32,872 bases of DNA from Geosporobacter subterraneus DSM 17957 (GCF_900142145.1 NZ_FQZV01000043.1:1-32872); one strand, 5' to 3'; positions 15,912 through 23,917 are shown, counted from the first letter of the stretch. Notes: generated by a model from the sequence alone, not told the origin. Made by a program: numbers and translations.

Positions 15912-16790
15912 TTATTTTAGTACCTTCGCAGCTTTAGCCAAGCTAATGATTCGTTCAGCTTTTTGAATAACCGGCACATCTACCATCTTTCCGTCTACCG
16001 TAATAACCCCTATGCCTTTCTCTTCTGCCTCCTTAGCAGCTTCGATGATTCTCAAGGATTTTTCTACCTCTTCCTGTGAAGGTGTAAATATTTTGTGCAC
16101 TTCCTTCACTTGTGCAGGATGAACACAGGATTTGCCGGAGAATCCCATAATTTTTGCTTCTTGTACTTCGGCTTTAAAGCCCTCAATATCAGATACATCT
16201 GACCATACCGTATCAATGGCATCTACATTGGCAACACTGGCTGCAAGGACAATATAAGATCTTGCATAGGCCAGTTCTTTCGCCGTTTTTGTTCTGTCTA
16301 CACCAAGGATCCTTGTATAGTCTTCTGCACCAAAGGATATGGATACGACTCTCGGACTTGCTGTGGCAATGGCAAGTGCATTCAAAACTCCCTTAGGTGT
16401 TTCAATAGCACATTGTACTTTCACTGCTCCAACATCAATATTATTTTCCTTCTCAACTTCTGTCAGCAGTGCTTCCAGCTTTTTTACATCTTCTGCTGTT
16501 TCACACATCGGCAGTCTTATATTTCGTACCCCGGCTTTTACTATTTCTCTAACATCGGTTTCTCCAAAGGCCGTATAGAGAGGATTGATTCTGACGAATA
16601 TCTCAATATCTTTAAAATCTAAAGTCTTTACTGCTTCACACAATAAATCTCTTGCACTGTCCTTTTCTGCATAAGCCACTGCATCCTCTAAGTCAAAAAT
16701 AATGCAATCGGGATGATACACAGGTGTATTATAGAACATCTTCGGTTCGCTTGCCGGGCAAAATAGCATTGTTCTTCTAAGCTTCTTCAT
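15912..16790 (-). CDS. citE: Citrate lyase beta subunit (citryl lyase)
   Basis: 292 residues, full-length CitE/HpcH aldolase-type barrel: RRTMLFCPAS at the start, DCIIFDLEDAVAY (28-40), FVRINPLYT, VQCAIETPKGVL, ISFGAEDYTRILG and the conserved CVHPAQ. Acidic residues in DLED and IETP-type motifs are the expected Mg2+ ligands. It cleaves citryl thioester to oxaloacetate and acetyl thioester. Its ATG overlaps the end of citD by 14 bases. (3S)-citramalate lyase uses the same subunit types, so substrate identity rests on the citS and oadA neighbours. Confidence 0.94.
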   Translation of the reverse strand: MKKLRRTMLFCPASEPKMFYNTPVYHPDCIIFDLEDAVAYAEKDSARDLLCEAVKTLDFKDIEIFVRINPLYTAFGETDVREIVKAGVRNIRLPMCETAEDVKKLEALLTEVEKENNIDVGAVKVQCAIETPKGVLNALAIATASPRVVSISFGAEDYTRILGVDRTKTAKELAYARSYIVLAASVANVDAIDTVWSDVSDIEGFKAEVQEAKIMGFSGKSCVHPAQVKEVHKIFTPSQEEVEKSLRIIEAAKEAEEKGIGVITVDGKMVDVPVIQKAERIISLAKAAKVLK

Positions 16791-17049
16791 ATTTAGCCCC
16801 CCTCGCTCTTCGGATTGCAGTTTTTACTCTTGCTCTAATGGCAAAATCCAGAGATCCGAATTCGGATACTTCGATATCTGCATTTTCAACCTTCAGTTCA
16901 TTGGCAGCATCCTTTACTGCTTCTAACATCTGCTTTCCAAATAACAGCTTCAGCTTGCTGTTGATATGGATATTTAATCCGCCTGTATCCTTTAAGGTTA
17001 CTTTTACAAGACAGTCTTGTTCTCTTTCAAATCCTGCAGTTCCTACCAT
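16777..17049 (-). CDS. citD: Citrate lyase gamma subunit-like acyl carrier protein lacking the attachment serine
   Basis: 90 residues, aligning without gaps to characterised CitD over INS...FG, GSLDFAIRARV and ARG. In known CitD the phosphoribosyl-dephospho-CoA group is on the serine of AGTLES(G/S)D. Here the same stretch reads AGFEREQD: glutamate 10 and glutamine 11 replace the serine and its neighbour. No serine occurs before residue 31. The start is firm (GGAGGG, then ATG). The protein therefore seems unable to carry the usual prosthetic group, unless another residue does so. No citX or citG is present in the window, which agrees. It may be a structural subunit only. Confidence 0.88.
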   Translation of the reverse strand: MVGTAGFEREQDCLVKVTLKDTGGLNIHINSKLKLLFGKQMLEAVKDAANELKVENADIEVSEFGSLDFAIRARVKTAIRRARGAKYEEA

Positions 17050-17064
17050 GCTTTCCCTCCTTAA

Positions 17065-18402
17065 CTAAAACAACATACCAAATACGATACTTGCTATAAC
17101 CAGCATGATCCCTCCGCCAAGTCTCGAAGAAATTTGTGCAAAGGATATTAAATCCATTCTTTTAGCAGCACCTAGTACTGCCAAATCTCCTGAACCGCCT
17201 CTGTTGGCCATACACAATCCTGCCGTAATCGCCGATTCAATCGGATAGAATCCTACAAAATAGCCGAATAATGCAGTTCCAACTACAGCACCGGTTACAA
17301 TAAATGCAGATATTACAACGTTTGTTACGTTAATGGCAGCAATGATTTCTGCCAAATCCGTATAGGCTACCCCTACACCAATCATAATCACCCATAGAAA
17401 TTGTCCCGAGAAAAAGCTTTGAAGTTTTTTAGCACCTTGCTTTAATTCTTCCGGAATGATATTGATCATGTTGAAAACCGCCACCAGCAGCACCATGTAT
17501 GCAAAAGTATGAATTTTAACGCCGCCGATTGTAGGCAGAATGGTCTTGCTCATCAAGGTTCCAAGAAGAAACATACCGATTGAAAGTACCAATCCCGCTC
17601 CCACTTCTTTGTGTGTAATCTTTAAGTTTGATTTTTCATCCTCGGCATCAAATCCTTTTCCTCTAACCAATTCTCCGTTGCCCGATAACATAGGCTTCTT
17701 TTGACCTAATTTATTTAAGATTGCAGCAAAGAATATGGATATAATGTTTGCAATGGTAAGAATCGGTAGTGCAAAGGATAGGAACTGTTTTGGATCATTT
17801 CCTGTGGTAGCTGCATAGATTTCACTCATTGGCAGCGCACCTGCACCGGTTCCGCCGCCCATGATAGGCAGTACGTACATACTCAATACATTGGTAACAG
17901 GTACTCCAGTAAGCAATCCGCCAATTGCCCCAAACACCATTGCCCCAAGGACGCCCACGATGATTGTCGGCACATACCCTACCATTGCTCTCATCAGTAG
18001 TTTTCTGTTTACCGAAAGCATGCTGCCCGTGATCAATACAGCAATAAAGAGTGTTAGAAAATCTGTGTCTTCCATAAATACAGTGATAGATTCTATTGTT
18101 TTTTCAGGCATGATTTTGCTGTAAACCAAATAGGCAGAACCTAAAAATCCAAGAATTGCTCCTCCACCGATATACTCATTCCAAATAGGAATACGATCTC
18201 CTATTTCTCCAAATATAGCTCCTAGCACCAAACAAGCTCCTAAAGCCCCTACAATGGATACAGGTAAAACCCCTGCAACAGACGCACCGATTGTGATTAC
18301 TGCAAAGAGTACAAATAAGGGCAATGGAATTCCATATACCTTCATTTGCTTTTTTTCCTGTTTTTCACCCTGAGCCACTTTTGCACCTTGCGTAATTTCC
18401 AT
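17065..18402 (-). CDS. citS: 2-hydroxycarboxylate transporter, CitS-like sodium/citrate symporter
   Basis: 445 residues from the ATG at 18402, which has GAGGAGGAG upstream; the ATG at 18417 contains no site before it. Membrane protein with the two GGxG re-entrant motifs of the 2HCT family: GGGTGAG (about 182) and ANRGGSGDLAVLG (about 399-411). Arginines 401 and 427 match the two citrate-binding arginines recalled for enterobacterial CitS. It should import citrate with Na+. It heads the citrate lyase operon, which fits citrate better than malate. The mRNA leader contains a terminator-like hairpin. Confidence 0.92.
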   Translation of the reverse strand: MEITQGAKVAQGEKQEKKQMKVYGIPLPLFVLFAVITIGASVAGVLPVSIVGALGACLVLGAIFGEIGDRIPIWNEYIGGGAILGFLGSAYLVYSKIMPEKTIESITVFMEDTDFLTLFIAVLITGSMLSVNRKLLMRAMVGYVPTIIVGVLGAMVFGAIGGLLTGVPVTNVLSMYVLPIMGGGTGAGALPMSEIYAATTGNDPKQFLSFALPILTIANIISIFFAAILNKLGQKKPMLSGNGELVRGKGFDAEDEKSNLKITHKEVGAGLVLSIGMFLLGTLMSKTILPTIGGVKIHTFAYMVLLVAVFNMINIIPEELKQGAKKLQSFFSGQFLWVIMIGVGVAYTDLAEIIAAINVTNVVISAFIVTGAVVGTALFGYFVGFYPIESAITAGLCMANRGGSGDLAVLGAAKRMDLISFAQISSRLGGGIMLVIASIVFGMLF

Positions 18403-18446
18403 AATACTCCTCCTCATATTTTTTATAATTTTTGAAAAACAAAAAA

Positions 18447-18480
18447 GGCCAACACAGAAATAATGATTTCTGTGTTGACC
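18447..18480 (-). terminator. Terminator after the response regulator, in the citS leader
   Basis: Stem 18447-18461 / 18466-18480 (CAACACAGAAAT / ATTTCTGTGTTG core plus GG/CC ends, one mismatch, loop AATG). On the minus strand it is followed by TTTTTTGTTTTT, a classical intrinsic terminator. It ends only 44 bases before the citS start, so any promoter for citS upstream of it must read through. Confidence 0.85.
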
Positions 18481-18563
18481 TATTTAAGCTAAATCCATAG
18501 ACTTTCTCAAATAAACTCAAACACTCGGTTTATGATTAAATTTTGATTTCCATTAGCTATTTC

Positions 18564-18590
18564 GAAAAGCTTTTCACAGAAAACCTTTTC
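18564..18590. promoter_or_regulatory. Tandem palindromic sites in the citS leader
   Basis: GAAAAGCTTTTC (18564-18575, perfect palindrome) and GAAAACCTTTTC (18579-18590) are spaced 15 bases start to start. They lie just downstream of the candidate promoter at 18609-18637 and look like a pair of operator half-turn sites for a dimeric regulator. Regulator unknown. Confidence 0.5.
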
Positions 18591-18608
18591 AAACCTAGCT
18601 TTAATTTT

Positions 18609-18637
18609 AATATACAATAATTCTATTTTATTGTAAA
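18609..18637 (-). promoter_or_regulatory. Candidate promoter of the citS operon
   Basis: Minus strand: -35 TTTACA (18632-18637), 17-base spacer, -10 TATATT (18609-18614), starting directly after the response regulator gene. It would give a leader of about 200 bases that includes the tandem palindromes and the terminator hairpin. Confidence 0.5.
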
Positions 18638-18644
18638 GTATTTT

Positions 18645-19409
18645 TTAACAAACAGAGAAATAAAGTCGATTTTTGTCGTCTATAATATCGATTTCTACAG
18701 CTTCCAACCTAATTTCCCATTGAAAAAACTCTTTTATACTTTCCTTCATCTCTTCCTCATAATCCTTATAAAATACTTCACGGTTATATTTTACGATGGA
18801 TATATTTTTCTCTTTTTCTAAAAGAGTTTTCTCCATTTTTGTAAAAGCTTCTAATATTTCTATCTCTAAAGTTGTACCATGAAGGAATGCTTTTACATTT
18901 TTCGGGCCCTTTCCAGTTTTTTCTTTAATAAATTTTGCAATGGCGTTTTTAATATTATCTTCCATCGTCTGTTTTTCTTCTTTGGAAAGTATCCTATTTC
19001 TAATTTCTAAAAGTTCTCCTCTGCTTCTATAAATTTTTACTGCAATACGCTCCATAGCCGCCACAAGTTCTCTAGCATCTAAGGGCTTGACCAGATATTT
19101 TTCGATACCTACATCCACGGCCTTTAAAATCATATCTTTCTCTGAAAAAGCAGTGGTAATGATAATGGGTACATCGCTGATCTTTCTGATCTCCCTTGCC
19201 ATGGAAATACCGTCCATAGCAGGCATCCTCAGGTCGGAGATGACCAGATCAGGCCTGTTTAACTTAAATTCCGCTAAGCCGAGTTTGCCATTTTTAGCAG
19301 TAATCAGCCTTCCAGTTCTCTTTTTTAGAAAAAAACTCATCTGCTCCATTACTTCTTCTTCATCCTCTACATAAAGGACTTTTAAATTTTTAAGCAAGCT
19401 GCTGTTCAT
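18645..19409 (-). CDS. Response regulator with C-terminal MpsC/DUF2294-like domain
   Basis: 254 residues. Receiver domain 1-125: VLYVEDEE with the acidic pocket, phospho-acceptor D59 in ISDLRMP, T86 region ITTAF and K108 in LVKP. After a linker, residues about 147-254 resemble the DUF2294/MpsC family: GKGPKNVKAFLHG, then IEILEAFTKMEKTL and a closing VEIDIIDDKNRLYFSV. There is no helix-turn-helix or other obvious DNA-binding domain. The start overlaps the kinase gene by 20 bases, with GGAGGGGG upstream, so the two are co-translated. It probably controls the citrate operon next door, but by a route that is not classical promoter binding. Partner and target are unknown. Confidence 0.85.
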   Translation of the reverse strand: MNSSLLKNLKVLYVEDEEEVMEQMSFFLKKRTGRLITAKNGKLGLAEFKLNRPDLVISDLRMPAMDGISMAREIRKISDVPIIITTAFSEKDMILKAVDVGIEKYLVKPLDARELVAAMERIAVKIYRSRGELLEIRNRILSKEEKQTMEDNIKNAIAKFIKEKTGKGPKNVKAFLHGTTLEIEILEAFTKMEKTLLEKEKNISIVKYNREVFYKDYEEEMKESIKEFFQWEIRLEAVEIDIIDDKNRLYFSVC

Positions 19410-21165
19410 ACACGCTACCCCCTCCCTTAGGTAGAATAATCACTGCCTTAGTTCCCTCCTCTGTATTTTCTATCAATAAATCTCCATTGAATTTTTCTTT
19501 TAATATATTCTTTGAGATATACAAACCCAGTCCTGTTCCATGATCACCTTTTGTAGTTACATATGGCTCAAACAGCCTGTCTTGAACCTCCTGCTGAATT
19601 CCTCCGCCATTGTCGGTGATCTCAACAATAACCTCTTTTTCCTTTTCTTCAATCCCAATATCTATATACTTTTTTCCGTTTCCTTCTGTCATCGCATCAA
19701 TTGCATTATTTAACAGATTCAATACGACCTGTGAAAATACGTTGCTTTCACCTCTTATGGTTAAACTCTGAGTACCTCTCAGACTTACTTCAATTTCCAG
19801 ATTATTGATTCGTTCTGTATTTAAATCGATAGCAAAATTAACAGCTTCCCAGACATTAAATTCCAACTTTTCATATTGAGGTTTAAAAAAGAATTTAAAA
19901 TCGTCAATGGTTTTCGCCATTTTATCTATGAATTTATAATTTGATTCCATCAATTTTTTAAGATAATCTTCATCATTTTCTCCCAGTGTATAATAATCCT
20001 CAATATTATAAAGTGAGAGCTTAAGTGCATTTAAGGGCTGTTTCAATTGATGAGCTATAGTAGCAAGCATTTCCCCCATAGCGGCAAATTTGGACTGATG
20101 CATTAAAAGAGCATTTTTTTCCTTTAATTCATTTAAATACACAGTTTCTACCATGAGGGTATTCTTCTTTATTTCTACACGATAAATGTATCCTATAATC
20201 ACTAAACCGGTTGCAATCAGTAAAAGACAAGCTAATATCGTTACATTCCTAATACCTTCAATGCCCGATATGGTTTCTTTATAGTCCAAAGAAAAATTCA
20301 CAATGAAAAATGTATCTCCTACATCACTTGTAGTAAATGCACTAATTTTTTTAACCCGTTTCCCTTCTCCAGGCCATATAGAGTGGTAAGTTCCAACGCC
20401 TGTCTCCTTATTGGTCTGCCTCTCTACTATACTTTCCAGCTCACTCCAGTCATAATTCGGATATTGCCTTTTTCTGACTTCCACCACATCTTCTCCGATC
20501 CCTTCATTAGAAGGATGAAAAAGCAGCCTTCCATAACGATCCTTTAAGGAAATATATCCCTTTTGATTTAGTTTATAGTCTGCAATATAGGTGCTAAAAA
20601 TATAATTGGTATTCAGCTTCATTCTTATAAAACCTAAAACATCTTTGTCTATTCTAACCGGGTAAGTTATGTTGATACTCCTTTCTCCTTTAGGTTCTAT
20701 GAAATAGGTTTCCTTCCCTGCTATAATGGCCTTTTTAACATCTTCTCCCATATTGTAAACATATTGAGGATCATTTGTATAGGCCTTTAATAGGCTTCCA
20801 TACTTGTCAATAAGCTCTAATGCAATATACTCTTGTTTTTGAAGCCTAAATAGCAGCTCAATTAACTTAACTTCCTTTACACGGCCCTGAGTTAGTTTTA
20901 AAAACTCTTCCTGAAACTGCGGCTCATTGAGTATCTCCCTGAGATAATAATCTTTTTTTTCAAAGTATCCTTCCATCTGTGCCGCTACTGTTGTAGCCAC
21001 ACTCAGAATATTATTCTGCTCGGAAATCACCATCATATCCTTGTAATAGTTGTAACTTTCCATTACCAATCCTAAAATAACCGCCATTAATATGGCCGTT
21101 ATCAAGATCAGCTTGAATATTCTATAATATACTTTATTATTAATTTTTCTTATTTTATCCTGCAT
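19390..21165 (-). CDS. Membrane sensor histidine kinase (Cache-type sensor, DctB-like kinase core)
   Basis: 591 residues. Membrane span about 15-36, extracellular sensor about 37-303 (Cache-like: YFIEPKG, NITYPVRID, GYISLKDRYGRLLFHP), second span about 306-328, coiled linker, then HisKA with H372 in IAHQLKQPLNAL and HATPase with NNAIDAM (N487), DNGGGI (518-523) and GTGLGLYISK (543-552). The kinase core resembles the DctB type that senses C4 acids, rather than CitA. By position it should sense citrate or a related acid outside the cell and phosphorylate D59 of the overlapping regulator. AAAGGA precedes the ATG. Confidence 0.92.
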   Translation of the reverse strand: MQDKIRKINNKVYYRIFKLILITAILMAVILGLVMESYNYYKDMMVISEQNNILSVATTVAAQMEGYFEKKDYYLREILNEPQFQEEFLKLTQGRVKEVKLIELLFRLQKQEYIALELIDKYGSLLKAYTNDPQYVYNMGEDVKKAIIAGKETYFIEPKGERSINITYPVRIDKDVLGFIRMKLNTNYIFSTYIADYKLNQKGYISLKDRYGRLLFHPSNEGIGEDVVEVRKRQYPNYDWSELESIVERQTNKETGVGTYHSIWPGEGKRVKKISAFTTSDVGDTFFIVNFSLDYKETISGIEGIRNVTILACLLLIATGLVIIGYIYRVEIKKNTLMVETVYLNELKEKNALLMHQSKFAAMGEMLATIAHQLKQPLNALKLSLYNIEDYYTLGENDEDYLKKLMESNYKFIDKMAKTIDDFKFFFKPQYEKLEFNVWEAVNFAIDLNTERINNLEIEVSLRGTQSLTIRGESNVFSQVVLNLLNNAIDAMTEGNGKKYIDIGIEEKEKEVIVEITDNGGGIQQEVQDRLFEPYVTTKGDHGTGLGLYISKNILKEKFNGDLLIENTEEGTKAVIILPKGGGSVYEQQLA

Positions 21166-21273
21166 ATGTGATCCTTTCTAATGGTCAGATGCCTTTTCCT
21201 TTTATTTTATCATGTTTAAAATGACTAGAATAAATAATTTTTTTCCAGTTCTCTAAAATAGCAATTGAAAACT

Positions 21274-21340
21274 GCAGCATAGAATGATCATGAAGCCCCC
21301 GGAAGAAAATACCGGGGGCTTCATGATCATTCTATGCTGC
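21274..21340. terminator. Perfect 29-bp hairpin
   Basis: Arms 21274-21302 and 21312-21340 are exact complements (29 bp), with a nine-base AT-rich loop. It begins directly after the stop of the 119-residue protein and precedes the kinase gene. The tract after it on the minus strand (AGTTTTCAATT) is only partly T-rich. The stem is much longer than needed for a terminator. Confidence 0.65.
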
Positions 21341-21700
21341 TTATTTTGATTTGTTCACCTTGTATCTGTACAGCGTAATTTCTACGTCTTCTCCTTCACC
21401 ATATCTAACCGTTGCTTCATCAATCATCATTCCAACCAGGCTTAATTCATTGGCTACATCACAGTCTCCCGTCAAGGTCCAGTAATATTCCTCCAACTCC
21501 TCATGCTTGGTGCAATGCAGAAGTTTCACCAGCTTTTCCAGCTTTTTCAGTGAATTTTCCTTATAGTTGCTTTGGCAGTATATTCTAAAGTGCTCTTCCG
21601 TCTCCTGCACATTGAAATTAAACTCTGTTGCTCCCATATAAAAGAAATAATTCATCAGCTCTTCCACGATTTTTGATATTTTCAGCCTTTCGTGCTTCAT
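21341..21700 (-). CDS. Hypothetical 119-residue protein paired with DUF1576
   Basis: The start at 21700 is preferred to an in-frame ATG 27 bases earlier because AAAGGAGGAATAGC directly precedes it; that ribosome site overlaps the end of the DUF1576 gene, so the two are translationally coupled. No signal peptide or membrane span. Segments: KISKIVEELMNYFFYMGATE near the start, two cysteines (in YCQSN and LHCTK), GDCDVANEL, and a beta-rich end (DVEITLYRYK). The mix of an amphipathic start and alternating strands faintly recalls a small ATPase-like or regulatory fold, but I do not recognise it. It is missing next to the other DUF1576 gene. Function unknown. Confidence 0.75.
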   Translation of the reverse strand: MKHERLKISKIVEELMNYFFYMGATEFNFNVQETEEHFRIYCQSNYKENSLKKLEKLVKLLHCTKHEELEEYYWTLTGDCDVANELSLVGMMIDEATVRYGEGEDVEITLYRYKVNKSK

Positions 21701-21701
21701 G

Positions 21702-22985
21702 CTATTCCTCCTTTTGGAAAGCTTCAATAATTGGAATCAGCGTTGCTGCTACTATGCCCCCAGAAAATCCATTATTGTAAAGATTTAATCCAGCGTGCAG
21801 ATAGCCTACATTTTGTACCACCAGAGAATGGAGAAAACCGGCAATAACACCATATCCCCATCCAAACTGTCCTGCAATCGGGGCCAACGTAGTACCAAAT
21901 AATGCTGCCAACAGCATGCCCGGTTCGTTAACAGCCCACATCTTGGTTAAACCCCCTAAAGCTACCCCTATAAAAATAGGAAATATATTGGATAGATGCT
22001 TTCCAAAGGCACTAAAACCTACAATTGTGAAAATTCCTCCAATAACAGGGCCATTTAGGGCACCTCCGACCAATATTACATAAACTGTAGCAAAAATCCC
22101 GTTGACACCCATGTTAATCAAGGTTAGTGGAAAGCCCTCCAGTACCAGAAAGTCCGTTACTGCCCTTCCTGAATACTTATATAGTTTTTGCAGCCCTCGA
22201 AAGGACATGCCATTATAAACATAGCCCATACCTACCATACTGGCAAATAAGATTCCTAGCAGGATGGCCAATGGCATTTGGTGAGCTGTAGACCAAATAA
22301 TCCTCGTATCCATTTGCAGTCCGTTAGACTTAAAAATCGAAACGAGAATCGTGCCTACGATACCTGCGGTAAAGCCAATGTTGTATAAATTAAAGCCTTG
22401 ATGAATCCGCATCATATGGGTAGAAAGAGGTGGAAGGATAAATCCAACAGCAATACCCGTAAACATTCCTAAAGGAATACTAAAGGTCTTAGGCATATTT
22501 AAACCAAATATGATCTGGGTTACAATGGGTGCTAAACTTGTTCCAAACAAAGCAATATATACATATTTGCTGAATTTTTCTTTTTGAAAACAAGAAAATA
22601 ACCATACTCCCAAAATGATAAACCATACATTTAAAATATTTTTGCCAAAGAGACCAAAGCCTGACATCAGCCACACACCGGATATGCTGGCTCCAGTAAT
22701 TTTGATATCTAAAAACCGCAGCATGCCCGTGGAAATCAGCATTAATAGCCCTGCGTTCACAAAGGCTGCTCCCAGGCCCCCCACGCTAATATAATCTGTA
22801 ATCAGAAAGTCCGGCTCTACAATGATCCGGTATAGACCGGAGAGTATGCCTCTTGGTGTATCCATAGCCAAACCAAACCCCAGCAGAGTGAGCCCCCATG
22901 CTACTAAGACCATGTACTTGCTGCGGTTCTCCGATATGCTTTCTGAATGTAGAAAAGCAGGTTTTACGTACATACTTTTAAATAT
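21702..22985 (-). CDS. DUF1576 membrane protein, second copy (start ATA or ATG)
   Basis: About 427 residues from 22985 or 423 from the ATG at 22973. Very similar to the 11510-12793 protein over its whole length, with the same internal repeat (LFGKN / AFGKH, FGTSLAP / FGTTLAP, NLYNIGF / NLYNNGF). A longer frame from a GTG at 23003 would swallow the AAAGGAGGG ribosome site and is rejected. At the best spacing after that site (six bases) the codon is ATA, aligned exactly with ATT in the paralogue; the ATG is 18 bases from the site. Both genes then give 427 residues. It is coupled to the 119-residue gene. Membrane protein of unknown function, probably a transporter. Confidence 0.8.
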   Translation of the reverse strand: MFKSMYVKPAFLHSESISENRSKYMVLVAWGLTLLGFGLAMDTPRGILSGLYRIIVEPDFLITDYISVGGLGAAFVNAGLLMLISTGMLRFLDIKITGASISGVWLMSGFGLFGKNILNVWFIILGVWLFSCFQKEKFSKYVYIALFGTSLAPIVTQIIFGLNMPKTFSIPLGMFTGIAVGFILPPLSTHMMRIHQGFNLYNIGFTAGIVGTILVSIFKSNGLQMDTRIIWSTAHQMPLAILLGILFASMVGMGYVYNGMSFRGLQKLYKYSGRAVTDFLVLEGFPLTLINMGVNGIFATVYVILVGGALNGPVIGGIFTIVGFSAFGKHLSNIFPIFIGVALGGLTKMWAVNEPGMLLAALFGTTLAPIAGQFGWGYGVIAGFLHSLVVQNVGYLHAGLNLYNNGFSGGIVAATLIPIIEAFQKEE

Positions 22986-23183
22986 AAGAAGCCCTCCTTT
23001 CACAAAGCATATATTATTGAAATTTATGTTTTCTGGAAAAAAAATAGTTTCCTATGTTAAATAATTCACTTATTCTATCATAACACAATCCCTCTCTCCA
23101 AACAAGAATTATCCCCTCAGGATATTGGGATTGCTAAACATTCCCTTTAAGAGATCCCAGAAGTAGAACCTATTCCCCTCAAT

Positions 23184-23217
23184 GAAACAGGACCATTCAA
23201 AAGAAGGGCCCTGTTTC
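23184..23217 (-). terminator. Hairpin downstream of nrdG
   Basis: GAAACAGGACC pairs with GGGCCCTGTTTC around an AT-rich loop. It lies 14 bases past the nrdG stop. No T-run follows on the minus strand, so termination would be weak or factor-assisted. The remaining 23004-23183 holds no gene. Confidence 0.5.
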
Positions 23218-23230
23218 TAATTATCTTGTT

Positions 23231-23917
23231 TTATTTCCTTATCTTTAGGATTTCAAAATAATCCTTTGTTTCTCTTTCGATCTCTTCTAAAGTATCTATA
23301 TCAAAGGGATGAAACTGACCTGCTCCTCCCAGGACAGTCTCCCCATCCCGAAAGTTTTGCAGGCTGTATCGTTTGCTTCCCTTGATAAGACCAATGATCT
23401 CTAAAATATCCTCTTTGGTTAAAAGCTCTCTGCATACAGTGGTACGAAATTCATAGTCTATCTCAGCATTGCGGATCAGTTCAATGCTTTTTTGAATGTC
23501 CTCTATGTTCACCTTTGCACCAGCAACTGCCTCATACTTATGAAAGGGAGCTTTAAGATCCATGGCCACATAGTCTAACAGCTGCTCTCGCAGCAACCTT
23601 TCTACCACTTCGGGATGAGTCCCATTGGTATCTAGTTTGACCAATAGGCCCTCTTTCTTAACCCTCTGAAGAAATCCGTAGAGTCCTTCATAAAGAGTGG
23701 GTTCTCCACCGGAAATACAAATCCCGTCAATATACTTTTTTCGTTTATGCAGAAAACGGAACACTTCATCTTCTGTTATCCTGATGCCCTCCATCCTTAC
23801 CAAAGGCCCGTTGTGGCAGTAGGGACATTGAAAGTTGCAGCCTCCTACAAAGTATATGGTACAAATCTTGTCAGGATAATCCACCAGTGAAGTCTTCTCA
23901 TGTCCTAGAAAGTCCAT
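23231..23917 (-). CDS. nrdG: Anaerobic ribonucleotide reductase activating protein (radical SAM)
   Basis: 228 residues. GCNFQCPYCHN near the start holds the CxxxCxxC cluster cysteines (C27, C31, C34), followed by ISGGEPTLYEG, the SAM-binding GGEP motif. Family knowledge: it uses S-adenosylmethionine and a 4Fe-4S cluster to make the glycyl radical on NrdD. It follows nrdD by 17 bases, the standard pairing. Length fits the NrdG2-like group found in anaerobes. Confidence 0.95.
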   Translation of the reverse strand: MDFLGHEKTSLVDYPDKICTIYFVGGCNFQCPYCHNGPLVRMEGIRITEDEVFRFLHKRKKYIDGICISGGEPTLYEGLYGFLQRVKKEGLLVKLDTNGTHPEVVERLLREQLLDYVAMDLKAPFHKYEAVAGAKVNIEDIQKSIELIRNAEIDYEFRTTVCRELLTKEDILEIIGLIKGSKRYSLQNFRDGETVLGGAGQFHPFDIDTLEEIERETKDYFEILKIRK

